Below are positions 24,005-32,017 of a stretch of DNA of 41,003 bases, in pieces (within the stretch, counting starts at the first letter, position 1; the number at the start of each line of letters is the position of its first letter). The notes beneath the pieces are model-generated. The model did no database searches and had not been told where the DNA came from. It saw nothing but the letters and a program-made list of their open reading frames with translations. A program made the position numbers and the translations under genes. Source of the stretch: Prevotella sp. (lineage in GTDB: Bacteria; Bacteroidota; Bacteroidia; Bacteroidales; Bacteroidaceae); contig JAFZSR010000013.1 in the NCBI GenBank assembly GCA_017619275.1, positions 1-41,003 on the forward strand, in the 5' to 3' direction.

Positions 24005-24979
24005 TTATTTGTTTCCTTCCGAGTTCTTTTTTGCCTCTTTTTCTGCTTCTTTCTTCTGCAGAGCGGCTTGTTTCTCTTCTTCCTTTTCGCGTTTCTGCTC
24101 TTCCTCTACGGCTTTCTTGATGCGCTTCTCCACCTCTTTGTTTTCTTTGGCAATCTGCTTCTCGGTCTTGGTCACGTCTTCATCGAGCGTGATTTCTGTG
24201 GTGGTGTTGGTGATGATGGGTGTGTTGGTGAGAATCTCGAGGGTGATGATGTTGGTGGTAATCCTGGTGAGCAGGGATTGATAGGCCGACACGGCGCCCT
24301 GGCTGTGCTGTCCGGTATAGGCATATTCTTCAATGGTGAAGTTGCCGTGTTGGAACTGGCGCTCGTTCAGCTCGGTTGCACCCTGATAGATGGCAGCGTT
24401 CTCACCGGCGGTCTTCAGGGCGGTGAGGTCGTTGGTTATTTGCACGTAGAGCGTGGCAATCTGCAGTTTCAGTTGGTTGTAGGCGATGTCCTTTTGCATC
24501 TGTGCCTGTTCCATCTGAATGCGCTTGCGCTTTACCGATGCCCCCAAGTCGAGCAAATCTTCCAAGGGAACGTTCACGTTCACGCCAACATTCCAATAGT
24601 TTTGCTCAGAGCCTTGGAACTGCTGGAAAATGGGCGTGTAGACGTCCGACCCATTGCTCCACAAGTCGGTCTTGCCATAGCTGTAGCTGGCATGTCCATA
24701 GACGTATGAGAAGATGTGCTTTTTTTGTTTGGCTACTTCGGCTTTTGCCAGTTCCTGGGCTTTTGCCAAGCTCAAAATCTCGGGATTCGACTTGGCATTC
24801 TCGAACAATACGCCCAGAGGGGGCAGTTTGAATGTGGAGAAGTAGATGTCTTTTTCTACGCTGGAATCAAAAAAACCTGCGCTAATGCCGCTATCGTCGG
24901 CTGTTTTCTGTGCGTTTGTACCTGCAGCCACGGCAATGAAGATGCCTGTGAGCAGAATTTTTTGTAGGATGAGTTTCAT
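24005..24979 (-). CDS. Short TolC-like outer-membrane protein of the polysaccharide operon
   Basis: This 324-residue protein has a signal peptide (about 1-23, ILLTGIFIAVAAGTNAQ). Helical segments (LAKAQELAKAEVAKQKKHIF), beta stretches (YVYGHASYSYG; YWNVGVNVNVPL) and another helical pair fit one half of the TolC/OEP fold. Normal family members have two such halves in 400-480 residues. After residue about 250 the sequence becomes a charged Lys/Glu helix (VEKRIKKAVEEEQKREKEE) instead of the second half. It could trimerise or hexamerise into an export channel in place of Wza, which is missing from this operon. That is inference from its position and fold. Confidence 0.72.
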   Translation of the reverse strand: MKLILQKILLTGIFIAVAAGTNAQKTADDSGISAGFFDSSVEKDIYFSTFKLPPLGVLFENAKSNPEILSLAKAQELAKAEVAKQKKHIFSYVYGHASYSYGKTDLWSNGSDVYTPIFQQFQGSEQNYWNVGVNVNVPLEDLLDLGASVKRKRIQMEQAQMQKDIAYNQLKLQIATLYVQITNDLTALKTAGENAAIYQGATELNERQFQHGNFTIEEYAYTGQHSQGAVSAYQSLLTRITTNIITLEILTNTPIITNTTTEITLDEDVTKTEKQIAKENKEVEKRIKKAVEEEQKREKEEEKQAALQKKEAEKEAKKNSEGNK

Positions 24980-25000
24980 TTTATGTTGTCAGCTGTTTGA

Positions 25001-26212
25001 CTAAACATTTTCTTTTTGTACGAAGGCGAAGAGGGTGCGGAAGATAATCTTCATGTCGAGCTTGAAGTTGTAGGTCTGCCCGTAGATGATGTCGAGTTGC
25101 TTCCGCTCCTCTGCCGACATGTTTCCTCCCTTTCCGCGCTCTTCCACTTGCCAGAGACCCGTGAGTCCGGCAGGTGCCATGAAGCGGTCGATGCTGTCGT
25201 CGGTGGTCAGTTTCTCGGCTTCGTAGAGTGGCAGTGGCCTGTTGCCCACTACCGACATGTCGCCTTTGAGGATATTGAATAATTGTGGCAGTTCGTCGAT
25301 GCTGTATTTGCGAATGAACCGCCCTACCTTGGTGATGCGGGGGTCGTTTTCTATTTTAACGAAGGCGTTGTTGATTTCCTTTTCCTTCTGCTTGTTGAAA
25401 TCGCTCTCGGCAATGGCGTAGTCGTCGCCCACCAGCATGGTCTCGTCGTCGCTGATGAGCATGTCGCTCTCCAAGCCCAGCTCGTTCATGATTTTCTCTG
25501 CCTCGTCGCCCAGTGGAGTCGTGACGGTGCTCTTTGAGATCTTAGGGGCTGCCTTGCACTCGGCGTTGTATTGGTTGCTCGTTTTGCTGAGTTCTTTCAG
25601 CTTCTGTTCGGCGTCGACATACATCGAGCGGAATTTCAGGAAATCAAAGATTTTGTAGTTGGTTCCCACTCTTTTCGATTTGAAAATTACGGGACCTTTG
25701 CTTTCCAGCTTAATGGCGATGGCAGTGATGATGAAAACGGGTGAGAGCAGGATGATGGCCAGGATGGAGCATACAATGTCGAAGATGCGTTTCCAGAGGG
25801 GAATCTGGAAGCGCAGGATTCTTTTTTTCGTCACTTGCGTATCGAAGAGGATGCTTTCCCTTTCGTTGATGAAGAGCAGCTTCTTGTTCAGCTCCGTCAC
25901 CGATGCATTGGGGTCGAGCGTATCGTGGATGCCGCACTGGAGGTAGGTCTTGCGGTCGTCGTTCGACATTTTTTCGGTGATGAGGATGAGGTAGATTCCC
26001 TCGCAGTTCTTTCGCAGATAGGTGATGGCGGTGATGTCTTCGGCTCGCACTCCCCTTTCATAGAAAACGATGAAATGCTCGTCCTGTGAGTGCGTCTTGC
26101 ACGCCTCGGCAGCCTCTAAATAGTTCTTTGTGAACTTCACCTGCCGCCCAGGAAGGTATTTCAATCGTTCCTCTGTTTGTGGATTGTTTCCTAAATAAAC
26201 AACACCAATCAT
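25001..26212 (-). CDS. Undecaprenyl-phosphate sugar-1-phosphate transferase fused to a receiver-like domain
   Basis: A 403-residue fusion. Residues 1-115 follow a response-regulator fold (FIVFYERG as strand 3, YLILITEK as strand 4, CGIHDTLDP as the end of helix 4), but strand 3 lacks the phospho-acceptor Asp. Residues 136-403 are a WcaJ/PglC-type transferase, which starts glycan assembly by moving sugar-1-phosphate to undecaprenyl phosphate: helix 142-165, KFRSM (193-197), ENDPRITKVGRFIRK (288-302), SIDELPQLFN (304-313) with the catalytic Asp-Glu pair, and GNRPLP (323-328). Between KFRSM and ENDPRIT sits an acidic insert (about 207-286) longer than usual. It is second in the operon, 31 bases after the lone receiver gene. 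Confidence 0.88.
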   Translation of the reverse strand: MIGVVYLGNNPQTEERLKYLPGRQVKFTKNYLEAAEACKTHSQDEHFIVFYERGVRAEDITAITYLRKNCEGIYLILITEKMSNDDRKTYLQCGIHDTLDPNASVTELNKKLLFINERESILFDTQVTKKRILRFQIPLWKRIFDIVCSILAIILLSPVFIITAIAIKLESKGPVIFKSKRVGTNYKIFDFLKFRSMYVDAEQKLKELSKTSNQYNAECKAAPKISKSTVTTPLGDEAEKIMNELGLESDMLISDDETMLVGDDYAIAESDFNKQKEKEINNAFVKIENDPRITKVGRFIRKYSIDELPQLFNILKGDMSVVGNRPLPLYEAEKLTTDDSIDRFMAPAGLTGLWQVEERGKGGNMSAEERKQLDIIYGQTYNFKLDMKIIFRTLFAFVQKENV

Positions 26213-26243
26213 TCTTTTCTTGCTATTATCGGATGGCTTCTGT

Positions 26244-26615
26244 TCAGTCGATGGGCAGAATCTTCTTCACTCTAATCTTCAATTCCATTGGGTTGAAGGG
26301 CTTCACAATATAGTCTTCTGCCCCAATCTCGAGCAGACGGATGCGCTCGCTGGTGGAGTCTTCGCTCGAAAGCATGATGACGGGGATGTGCCGAAACAGT
26401 TCATTCTGCTTAATCCATTCCAGGAAATCGTCGCCGCGCATTCCAGGCATGCGAATGTCAGAGATGATCAGGTCGGGGGTGTTGCCGGCTTGCAGCCATT
26501 TCATACCCTGAAGTCCGTCGGGCATCCACTGCACCTCGTAGTCGCTCATCAAGTAGATAGACAGCACCTTTGCGATGGTTTCCTTGTCGTCGAGAATTAG
26601 AATTTTCTTTTTCAT
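26244..26615 (-). CDS. Stand-alone response-regulator receiver protein
   Basis: The protein is 123 residues, all receiver domain with no output domain. Phosphorylation residues are present: acidic pair Asp9/Asp10 (ILILDD), phospho-acceptor Asp53 in LIISDIRMP, Ser83 in VIMLSSED and Lys105 in VKPF. The start MKKKILILDD at 26615 is chosen because a longer frame to 26684 would run over the promoter at 26655-26685. It leads the exopolysaccharide operon, so it probably relays a phosphorylation signal by protein contact to one of the following products; the receiver-like domain of the next gene is an obvious candidate (inference). No histidine kinase gene lies in the window. Confidence 0.88.
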   Translation of the reverse strand: MKKKILILDDKETIAKVLSIYLMSDYEVQWMPDGLQGMKWLQAGNTPDLIISDIRMPGMRGDDFLEWIKQNELFRHIPVIMLSSEDSTSERIRLLEIGAEDYIVKPFNPMELKIRVKKILPID

Positions 26616-26654
26616 GATGTAATAAATCGCGCAAAACGAATCGATTCGGGCGTG

Positions 26655-26685
26655 CAAAGGTAGAAAAATTATTTCAAATGGCAAA
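26655..26685 (-). promoter_or_regulatory. Promoter of the exopolysaccharide operon
   Basis: Minus-strand TTTG (26682-26685), a 19-base spacer, then TACCTTTG (26655-26662), 39 bases before the receiver start. Strong fit to the Bacteroidota consensus; it probably drives all six genes down to 19353. Confidence 0.78.
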
Positions 26686-26799
26686 AATATATAAAAAAAA
26701 CTTGATTTTTTTCGCGATTTACTTGTGTAATTGAAAAAAATTGGGGAAATTTGCGCTTTGAACGTATATTATATGAAAACGACAAAAAACAACCAAATT

Positions 26800-28290
26800 A
26801 TGACAGCAAGGTATTTGTTAGGCTTCGACGTAGGCAGCTCGTCGGTGAAGGCCTCGTTAGTGAATGCCGACAGTGGCAAGTGTGTAGCATCTGCTTTCTT
26901 CCCCGAGAAGGAGGCTCCCATCAAGGCCGTGAAGGCTGGATGGGCCGAACAGGAACCCGACTCATGGTGGCAGTATGGCAAGCAAGCACTGCAGAAAATC
27001 ATGGCCGAAGCCGCTGTGAAGGGCGACGACATCGTGGCCATTGGCATCTCCTATCAGATGCACGGTCTGGTGTGCGTGGATAAGGATTTGAAGCCCCTAC
27101 GCCCTGCTATCATCTGGTGCGACTCGCGTGCAGTGCCCTATGGCGATAAGGCTTTCAACGAGCTGGGCGCCGAGCAGTGCCTGAGCCATCTGCTCAACTC
27201 GCCCGGCAACTTCACCGCCGCCAAGCTGGCCTGGGTGAAGGAGAACGAACCCGAACTCTACAGTAAGATTTATAAGGTGATGCTACCCGGCGACTACATT
27301 GCCATGCGCCTCAGTGGCGTGGCCAACACCACGGTGAGCGGACTCTCCGAGGGCATGTTCTGGGATTTCAAGCAGAACAGCGTGGCCCAGTTCCTGCTCG
27401 ACTACTATGGCATCCCCGCCTCGTTCATCCCCGACATTGTTCCCACCTTCTCCGAGCAGAGCGTCGTCTGCGAGGCTGCTGCACAGGAGCTGGGCCTGAA
27501 GGCCGGCACGCCCATCACCTATCGTGGTGGCGACCAGCCCAACAACGCCCTCTCGCTGAATGTGTTCGAGCCGGGCGAGATTGCAGCCACGGCAGGCACC
27601 AGTGGCGTGGTCTACGGTGTACTGGGCGAGGTGAACTACGACCCGAAGTCGCGCGTCAACACCTTTGCCCATGTGAACCATGCCGCCGACAACACCCGTC
27701 TGGGTGTACTCCTCTGCATCAACGGCACAGGCATCCTCAACGCTTGGATGCACCGCAACGTGACCTTCGACATGGGCTATGCCGAGATGAACGACCTTGC
27801 CGCCCAGGCTCCCATCGGCAGCGATGGCGTCGCCATCATGCCCTTCGGCAATGGTGCCGAGCGCGTGCTGCAGAACCGCGAGCTGGGCTGCTCCATCCAT
27901 GGCCTGAACTTCAACAAGCACAGCCGTGCCAACTTGGTGCGTGCCGCCCAGGAGGGCATCGTCTTCAGCTTCTGCTACGGCATGGAGATTATGCAGCAGA
28001 TGGGCATGGACATCCGCAAGATTCACGCTGGCCGTGCCAACATGTTCCTCTCGCCGCTCTTCCGCGACACGCTGGCTGGCGTGAGCGGGGCCACCATCGA
28101 GCTTTACGAGACCGACGGCTCGGTGGGTGCTGCCAAGGGCGCTGGCATCGGTGCCGGCATCTATGCCGACCACAACGAGGCTTTCGCCACGCTCGAGAAG
28201 CTGCAGGTGATTGAGCCGTGCGAGAACGACCGCGAGGCCTACCGCGCCGCCTACGCCCACTGGAAAGAGATCCTGAACGCAAACATATAA
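26800..28290 (+). CDS. xylB: Xylulokinase
   Basis: A 496-residue FGGY-family kinase that phosphorylates D-xylulose with ATP, feeding the pentose phosphate pathway. Motifs are the phosphate loop GFDVGSSSVKA (8-18), QMHG (86-89), IIWCDSR (104-110) and YRGGDQPNNA (241-250) with catalytic Asp245, plus AATAGTSGVVYG in the second ATP-binding half. The start ATG at 26800 (MTARYLLGFD) gives the family's usual length. Upstream in-frame ATGs at 26773 and 26731 would add a poorly conserved leader, and 26731 probably lies before the transcription start. A weak promoter may be TTG plus GAAATTTG at 26745-26752. It forms an operon with xylA 71 bases downstream. Confidence 0.94.
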   Translation: MTARYLLGFDVGSSSVKASLVNADSGKCVASAFFPEKEAPIKAVKAGWAEQEPDSWWQYGKQALQKIMAEAAVKGDDIVAIGISYQMHGLVCVDKDLKPLRPAIIWCDSRAVPYGDKAFNELGAEQCLSHLLNSPGNFTAAKLAWVKENEPELYSKIYKVMLPGDYIAMRLSGVANTTVSGLSEGMFWDFKQNSVAQFLLDYYGIPASFIPDIVPTFSEQSVVCEAAAQELGLKAGTPITYRGGDQPNNALSLNVFEPGEIAATAGTSGVVYGVLGEVNYDPKSRVNTFAHVNHAADNTRLGVLLCINGTGILNAWMHRNVTFDMGYAEMNDLAAQAPIGSDGVAIMPFGNGAERVLQNRELGCSIHGLNFNKHSRANLVRAAQEGIVFSFCYGMEIMQQMGMDIRKIHAGRANMFLSPLFRDTLAGVSGATIELYETDGSVGAAKGAGIGAGIYADHNEAFATLEKLQVIEPCENDREAYRAAYAHWKEILNANI

Positions 28291-28361
28291 GAAACCAGTG
28301 AACATCATTTCATAAGAAAATAGTTTTTATTAACCTCATTTATTTCAAACAAACAACAAAA

Positions 28362-29681
28362 ATGGCAAAAGAGTATTTCGCCTTTACAGGCAAGATTCCT
28401 TTCGAGGGAAAAGACAGTAAGAACGTGATGGCTTTCCACTACTACGAGCCCGAGAAGGTGGTGATGGGAAAGAAGATGAAGGACTGGCTGAAGTTCGCCA
28501 TGGCTTGGTGGCACACACTGGGTGGCGCCAGCGCCGACCAGTTTGGTGGACAGACCCGCAGCTATGAGTGGGACAAGGCTGCCGACCCCGTGCAGCGCGC
28601 CAAGGACAAGATGGACGCCGGCTTCGAGATCATGGACAAGCTGGGCATCGAGTACTTCTGCTTCCACGATGTTGACCTCGTTGAAGAGGGCGCTACCGTC
28701 GAGGAGTACGAGGCTCGCATGAAGGCCATTACCGACTACGCTCAGGAGAAGATGCAGCAGTTCCCCAACATCAAGCTGCTCTGGGGCACCGCCAACGTGT
28801 TCGGCAACAAGCGCTATGCCAACGGTGCCAGCACCAACCCCGACTTCGACGTTGTGGCTCGCGCCATCGTTCAGATTAAGAACGCCATCGATGCCACCAT
28901 CAAGCTGGGCGGCACCAACTATGTGTTCTGGGGCGGACGCGAGGGCTACATGAGCCTGCTCAACACCGACCAGAAGCGCGAGAAGGAGCACATGGCCACC
29001 ATGCTCACCATGGCCCGCGACTATGCCCGCGCAAAGGGATTCAAGGGCACGTTCCTCATCGAGCCGAAGCCCATGGAGCCTTCGAAGCACCAGTATGATG
29101 TGGACACCGAGACCGTTATCGGCTTCCTGAAAGCCCACAACCTGGACAAGGACTTCAAGGTGAACATCGAGGTGAACCACGCCACCCTGGCTGGCCATAC
29201 CTTCGAGCACGAGCTGGCTTGCGCCGTTGACGCCGGCATGCTGGGCAGCATCGACGCCAACCGTGGCGACGCTCAGAACGGCTGGGACACCGACCAGTTC
29301 CCCATCGACAACTACGAGCTCACACAGGCTATGCTCGAGATCATCCGCAATGGTGGCCTCGGCAACGGTGGTACCAACTTCGACGCCAAGATCCGTCGTA
29401 ACTCTACCGACCTCGAGGATCTGTTCATCGCTCACATCAGCGGTATGGATGCTATGGCCCGCGCTCTGATGAACGCTGCCGACATCCTGGAGAACAGCGA
29501 GCTGCCCAAGATGAAGAAGGAGCGCTACGCCAGCTTCGACGCCGGCCTGGGCAAGGACTTCGAGGATGGCAAGCTCTCGCTGGAGCAGGTCTACGAGTAT
29601 GGCAAGAAGATTGGCGAGCCCAAGCAGACCAGCGGCAAGCAGGAGAAGTACGAGACCATCGTGGCCCTCTACTCCAAGTAA
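28362..29681 (+). CDS. xylA: Xylose isomerase, class II
   Basis: A 439-residue enzyme converting D-xylose to D-xylulose with two divalent metals. The length is that of class II enzymes. Catalytic residues are visible: His102 and Asp105 in FCFHDVDL, Glu234 and Lys236 in FLIEPKPMEP, the metal-binding EVNHATLAGHTFEHE, and SIDANRGD. WWHTLGG (49-55) and the YVFWGGREGY stretch are also typical. It follows xylB, so the operon runs kinase then isomerase. No transporter or regulator of xylose use is in the window. Codon use is strongly biased to C/G endings, suggesting high expression. A strong terminator follows 36 bases after the stop. Confidence 0.97.
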   Translation: MAKEYFAFTGKIPFEGKDSKNVMAFHYYEPEKVVMGKKMKDWLKFAMAWWHTLGGASADQFGGQTRSYEWDKAADPVQRAKDKMDAGFEIMDKLGIEYFCFHDVDLVEEGATVEEYEARMKAITDYAQEKMQQFPNIKLLWGTANVFGNKRYANGASTNPDFDVVARAIVQIKNAIDATIKLGGTNYVFWGGREGYMSLLNTDQKREKEHMATMLTMARDYARAKGFKGTFLIEPKPMEPSKHQYDVDTETVIGFLKAHNLDKDFKVNIEVNHATLAGHTFEHELACAVDAGMLGSIDANRGDAQNGWDTDQFPIDNYELTQAMLEIIRNGGLGNGGTNFDAKIRRNSTDLEDLFIAHISGMDAMARALMNAADILENSELPKMKKERYASFDAGLGKDFEDGKLSLEQVYEYGKKIGEPKQTSGKQEKYETIVALYSK

Positions 29682-29716
29682 GACATCATTGCCCCCACCA
29701 GGGCTTGACAACCAAG

Positions 29717-29753
29717 AGCCGGCTGACAATCGCGCATTGTCAGCCGGCTTTTG
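29717..29753 (+). terminator. Intrinsic terminator of the xylBA operon
   Basis: A perfect 14-pair stem (AGCCGGCTGACAAT and its complement) with loop CGCGC is followed directly by a T run. Confidence 0.9.
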
Positions 29754-29784
29754 TATGCTTTCAAATGAACGATAGCGGGATGGG

Positions 29785-29853
29785 AAAAAAACTCGTACGA
29801 GATTTTTTAAAAAGTCGTTACCATTTTAAAAAAAGTCGTACACCAAAATTTTG
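29785..29853. repeat. AT-rich palindromic repeat, copy 2
   Basis: A 24-base near-palindrome (29785-29808, one mismatched pair) with the same CTCGTACGAG centre as the copy at 15827-15850, followed by AAAAAGTCGTTACC and AAAGTCGTACACCAAAATTT in the same order. It lies between the xylA terminator and the BspA-like gene. Confidence 0.75.
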
Positions 29854-29933
29854 TATTTCATTTTGCCTTTGCCGCAAGGAGTTTTGCGTAGGCCTCAAAC
29901 GGTAATTTTGAAAGCAATTTTTCGATGAAATAT

Positions 29934-29965
29934 TTTGGATGTTGTATAAATTTTGTTTATATTTG
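29934..29965 (+). promoter_or_regulatory. Promoter of the BspA-like gene
   Basis: TTTG (29934-29937), a 20-base spacer and TATATTTG (29958-29965). This gives a leader of about 100 bases before the start codon. Confidence 0.65.
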
Positions 29966-30074
29966 CGGCGTGAATGCATTATGAACTGCATTGGTACATA
30001 ATTCTCTGGCTTTCTTTACAATCGAACTGGGTGTGACATGCACCAAAATTACAGAACAACTAAAAAGATATAAG

Positions 30075-31760
30075 ATGATGAAAAAAGAATTGTTATTGTT
30101 TCTGTTGACTCTGGTGTCCATGGAGTCAAATGCAATAGGAGCTGAAAGCTACAACACCCTTATCGACGGGTTGTATTATAAGTTTTTCGACAATGAAGCA
30201 TGGGTCGCCTCAAAGGGGCAGGGTTTTCACATTGATGGTGATTTTTATATCAGTGCAGAATATTCAGGGAAAGTGGTCATCCCCTCGACAGTAGAGTACG
30301 ACGGCAAGACGTATATAGTGACCGCTATCAACGATGAAGCGTTTTCTGGGTGCTCTATCGACACGCTGATTGTGCCGATGACTGTGAATAAAGTTGGCCC
30401 TGTGGGCGGAACGGTCGACCATCTCTTCATCGACAGCTGGTTTTGGTGGAGTATGCTCCAAGACACGAAAAATGACAGGAAGGTAGACTTCTCCAACTAT
30501 TACCCACTACCTGTCAGTCTGCTATGCTGTGCTGTTTATATCCATGTGGGAGGCCAGGAGTACGACACGGAGCATCTTGTCTTGCCCGAAGGGCTGACGT
30601 CGATACCCGACTACGCCGTCATGGGAAGCAGTAGAATGAAGAGCATCACCATACCCAGCACCATGACGTCGATAGGAAAAGCCTTTTGCCATAATTGCGT
30701 GAGCCTGCTTTCGGCCGTCATCCCCGACAATATTACATTTTTGGGCGGCTTGGCTTTTTCATATTGTAAATCGCTTGAGGAAGTAGTAATTGGCGATGGA
30801 ATAGAGACTATTTCCGACCATTCTTTCTACCGATGCCAAAATCTGAAAACTATCACTGTGGGGCGAGGATTGAAATCTATAGAAAAGAACAATGAAGTGT
30901 GCGTCAGCAACATCATCATTCGCGACATGGCTACGTGGTGTGGTTTGAAAGGATGTGGCACTTTGACATGTCATGATATTCCGTATCGTCTGTTCGACAG
31001 TAATGGAAATGAAATCCTCAACGTGACTGTTCCAAACGGTGTGGAGGCCATTGAAGAGTATTGTTTTTACAAGTCTTCCATCCAGTCCGTATCCTTGCCA
31101 GCCAGCGTAAAGTCTATTGGCGACTGGGCTTTCTATAATTGCTTGAGCTTGCAGAACATTGCTATTCCATCCAAAAGCTTGTTGGAGTCTATTGGAGTTT
31201 ATGCTTTCCACCGCTGTGATTTGACCAGCGTCACCATCCCAGATCTTACCAAGTCGATAAAGCAAGGTGCTTTCTGCAACTGTTTAAATCTTTCGACGGT
31301 AGTTCTTGGGCGGAGTGTCATCGACATCGGAAGTGGTGCTTTCTCGATTGATTCATGGGAAGAGGGAACGCCCAAACCCATGACAGTGATGTCGAGGATA
31401 GAGGAACCATACGCCATCCCCAACGATGTGTTCAGTGAGATTACCTATCGCAATGGCGCGCTCTATGTGCCCGAAGGTACAAAAGAACAATATGCCCGCT
31501 TCGACGGCTGGCGCAATTTCCTGAACATACAGGAGCGGAGCGAAGCGTCGGATAAGTGCTTGCTTACCATTCAGGACGCCAGCGGTGGAAAGGTGAAGCT
31601 GGTAGTAAAGATGGGTGAACAGTACAATTTGCAGATAGAATTGGAAAAGGGCTGGCAGCTGCACAGCATCACGCTTGACGGCGAGGACATGACCAGTCGG
31701 CTGTCTGACGACCTCCGATTCACAACGCCCGTCATAGCGGGCAACGCCCCATCAGGATAG
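30075..31760 (+). CDS. BspA-like leucine-rich-repeat surface protein, frameshifted near its C-terminus
   Basis: The product as read is 561 residues. The start is one of two adjacent ATGs (30075, 30078), giving a signal peptide (KKELLLFLLTLVSMESNAIG). The body is a run of BspA-type (LRR_5) repeats of about 23 residues: IPSTMTSIGKAFCHNCVSL, IETISDHSFYRCQNLKTITV, LPASVKSIGDWAFYNCLSL and more to about residue 450. A short beta-rich segment follows (RFTTPVIAGN). The frame then stops at TAG 31758. The next frame continues IRIVYEQESS and a sorting-like domain to 32008. Restoring one C in the run at 31747-31750 would join them into 644 residues. Such proteins bind host or matrix ligands. Lower GC than its neighbours. 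Confidence 0.85.
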   Translation: MMKKELLLFLLTLVSMESNAIGAESYNTLIDGLYYKFFDNEAWVASKGQGFHIDGDFYISAEYSGKVVIPSTVEYDGKTYIVTAINDEAFSGCSIDTLIVPMTVNKVGPVGGTVDHLFIDSWFWWSMLQDTKNDRKVDFSNYYPLPVSLLCCAVYIHVGGQEYDTEHLVLPEGLTSIPDYAVMGSSRMKSITIPSTMTSIGKAFCHNCVSLLSAVIPDNITFLGGLAFSYCKSLEEVVIGDGIETISDHSFYRCQNLKTITVGRGLKSIEKNNEVCVSNIIIRDMATWCGLKGCGTLTCHDIPYRLFDSNGNEILNVTVPNGVEAIEEYCFYKSSIQSVSLPASVKSIGDWAFYNCLSLQNIAIPSKSLLESIGVYAFHRCDLTSVTIPDLTKSIKQGAFCNCLNLSTVVLGRSVIDIGSGAFSIDSWEEGTPKPMTVMSRIEEPYAIPNDVFSEITYRNGALYVPEGTKEQYARFDGWRNFLNIQERSEASDKCLLTIQDASGGKVKLVVKMGEQYNLQIELEKGWQLHSITLDGEDMTSRLSDDLRFTTPVIAGNAPSG

Positions 31761-32008
31761 TCTATGAGCAGGAATCCAGCGCCATATCGCCCGTGGATGC
31801 CGACAATGCGTTGAGGGTGAATGGTGTTCGTGGCGGCGTGGTGGTGAACGGGGCTGCAGCGAGCACGCCTTGCCAGGTTTATCAGCTCGACGGCAAGCTG
31901 GTGTGCGAGCAACTCCTCGATGGACGCAGCACCATGATTCCGTTGCCCACAGGACAGGTATATGTCGTCCGGGTCGGCAGCAAAACCATCAAGGTGATGG
32001 TGGAATGA
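31751..32008 (+). pseudogene. Displaced C-terminal sorting domain of the BspA-like protein
   Basis: The frame one base off from the upstream gene reads IRIVYEQESSAISPVDADN followed by about 65 residues ending VYVVRVGSKTIKVMVE. The composition (VYQLDGKLV, LPTGQVYVVRVG, K-V-M-V end) fits T9SS type A C-terminal sorting domains, which direct export and cell-surface attachment. It has no start codon of its own in a sensible place (only GTG at 31793), so it is best read as the lost end of the gene at 30075. It ends nine bases before the convergent rodA stop. Confidence 0.75.
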
Positions 32009-32017
32009 GCACCACGC

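Noticed and set aside
27283-28308. Minus-strand open frame opposite xylB (341 codons)
   Set aside because: Antisense shadow of xylB, same composition problem.
28305-29729. Minus-strand open frame opposite xylA (474 codons)
   Set aside because: Antisense shadow of the highly biased xylA codons; Leu/Val/His-rich without domain features.
29991-30074. Longer N-terminus for the BspA-like protein (start at 29991)
   Set aside because: It would place 28 polar residues before an intact signal peptide; the paired ATGs at 30075/30078 start the signal peptide directly.
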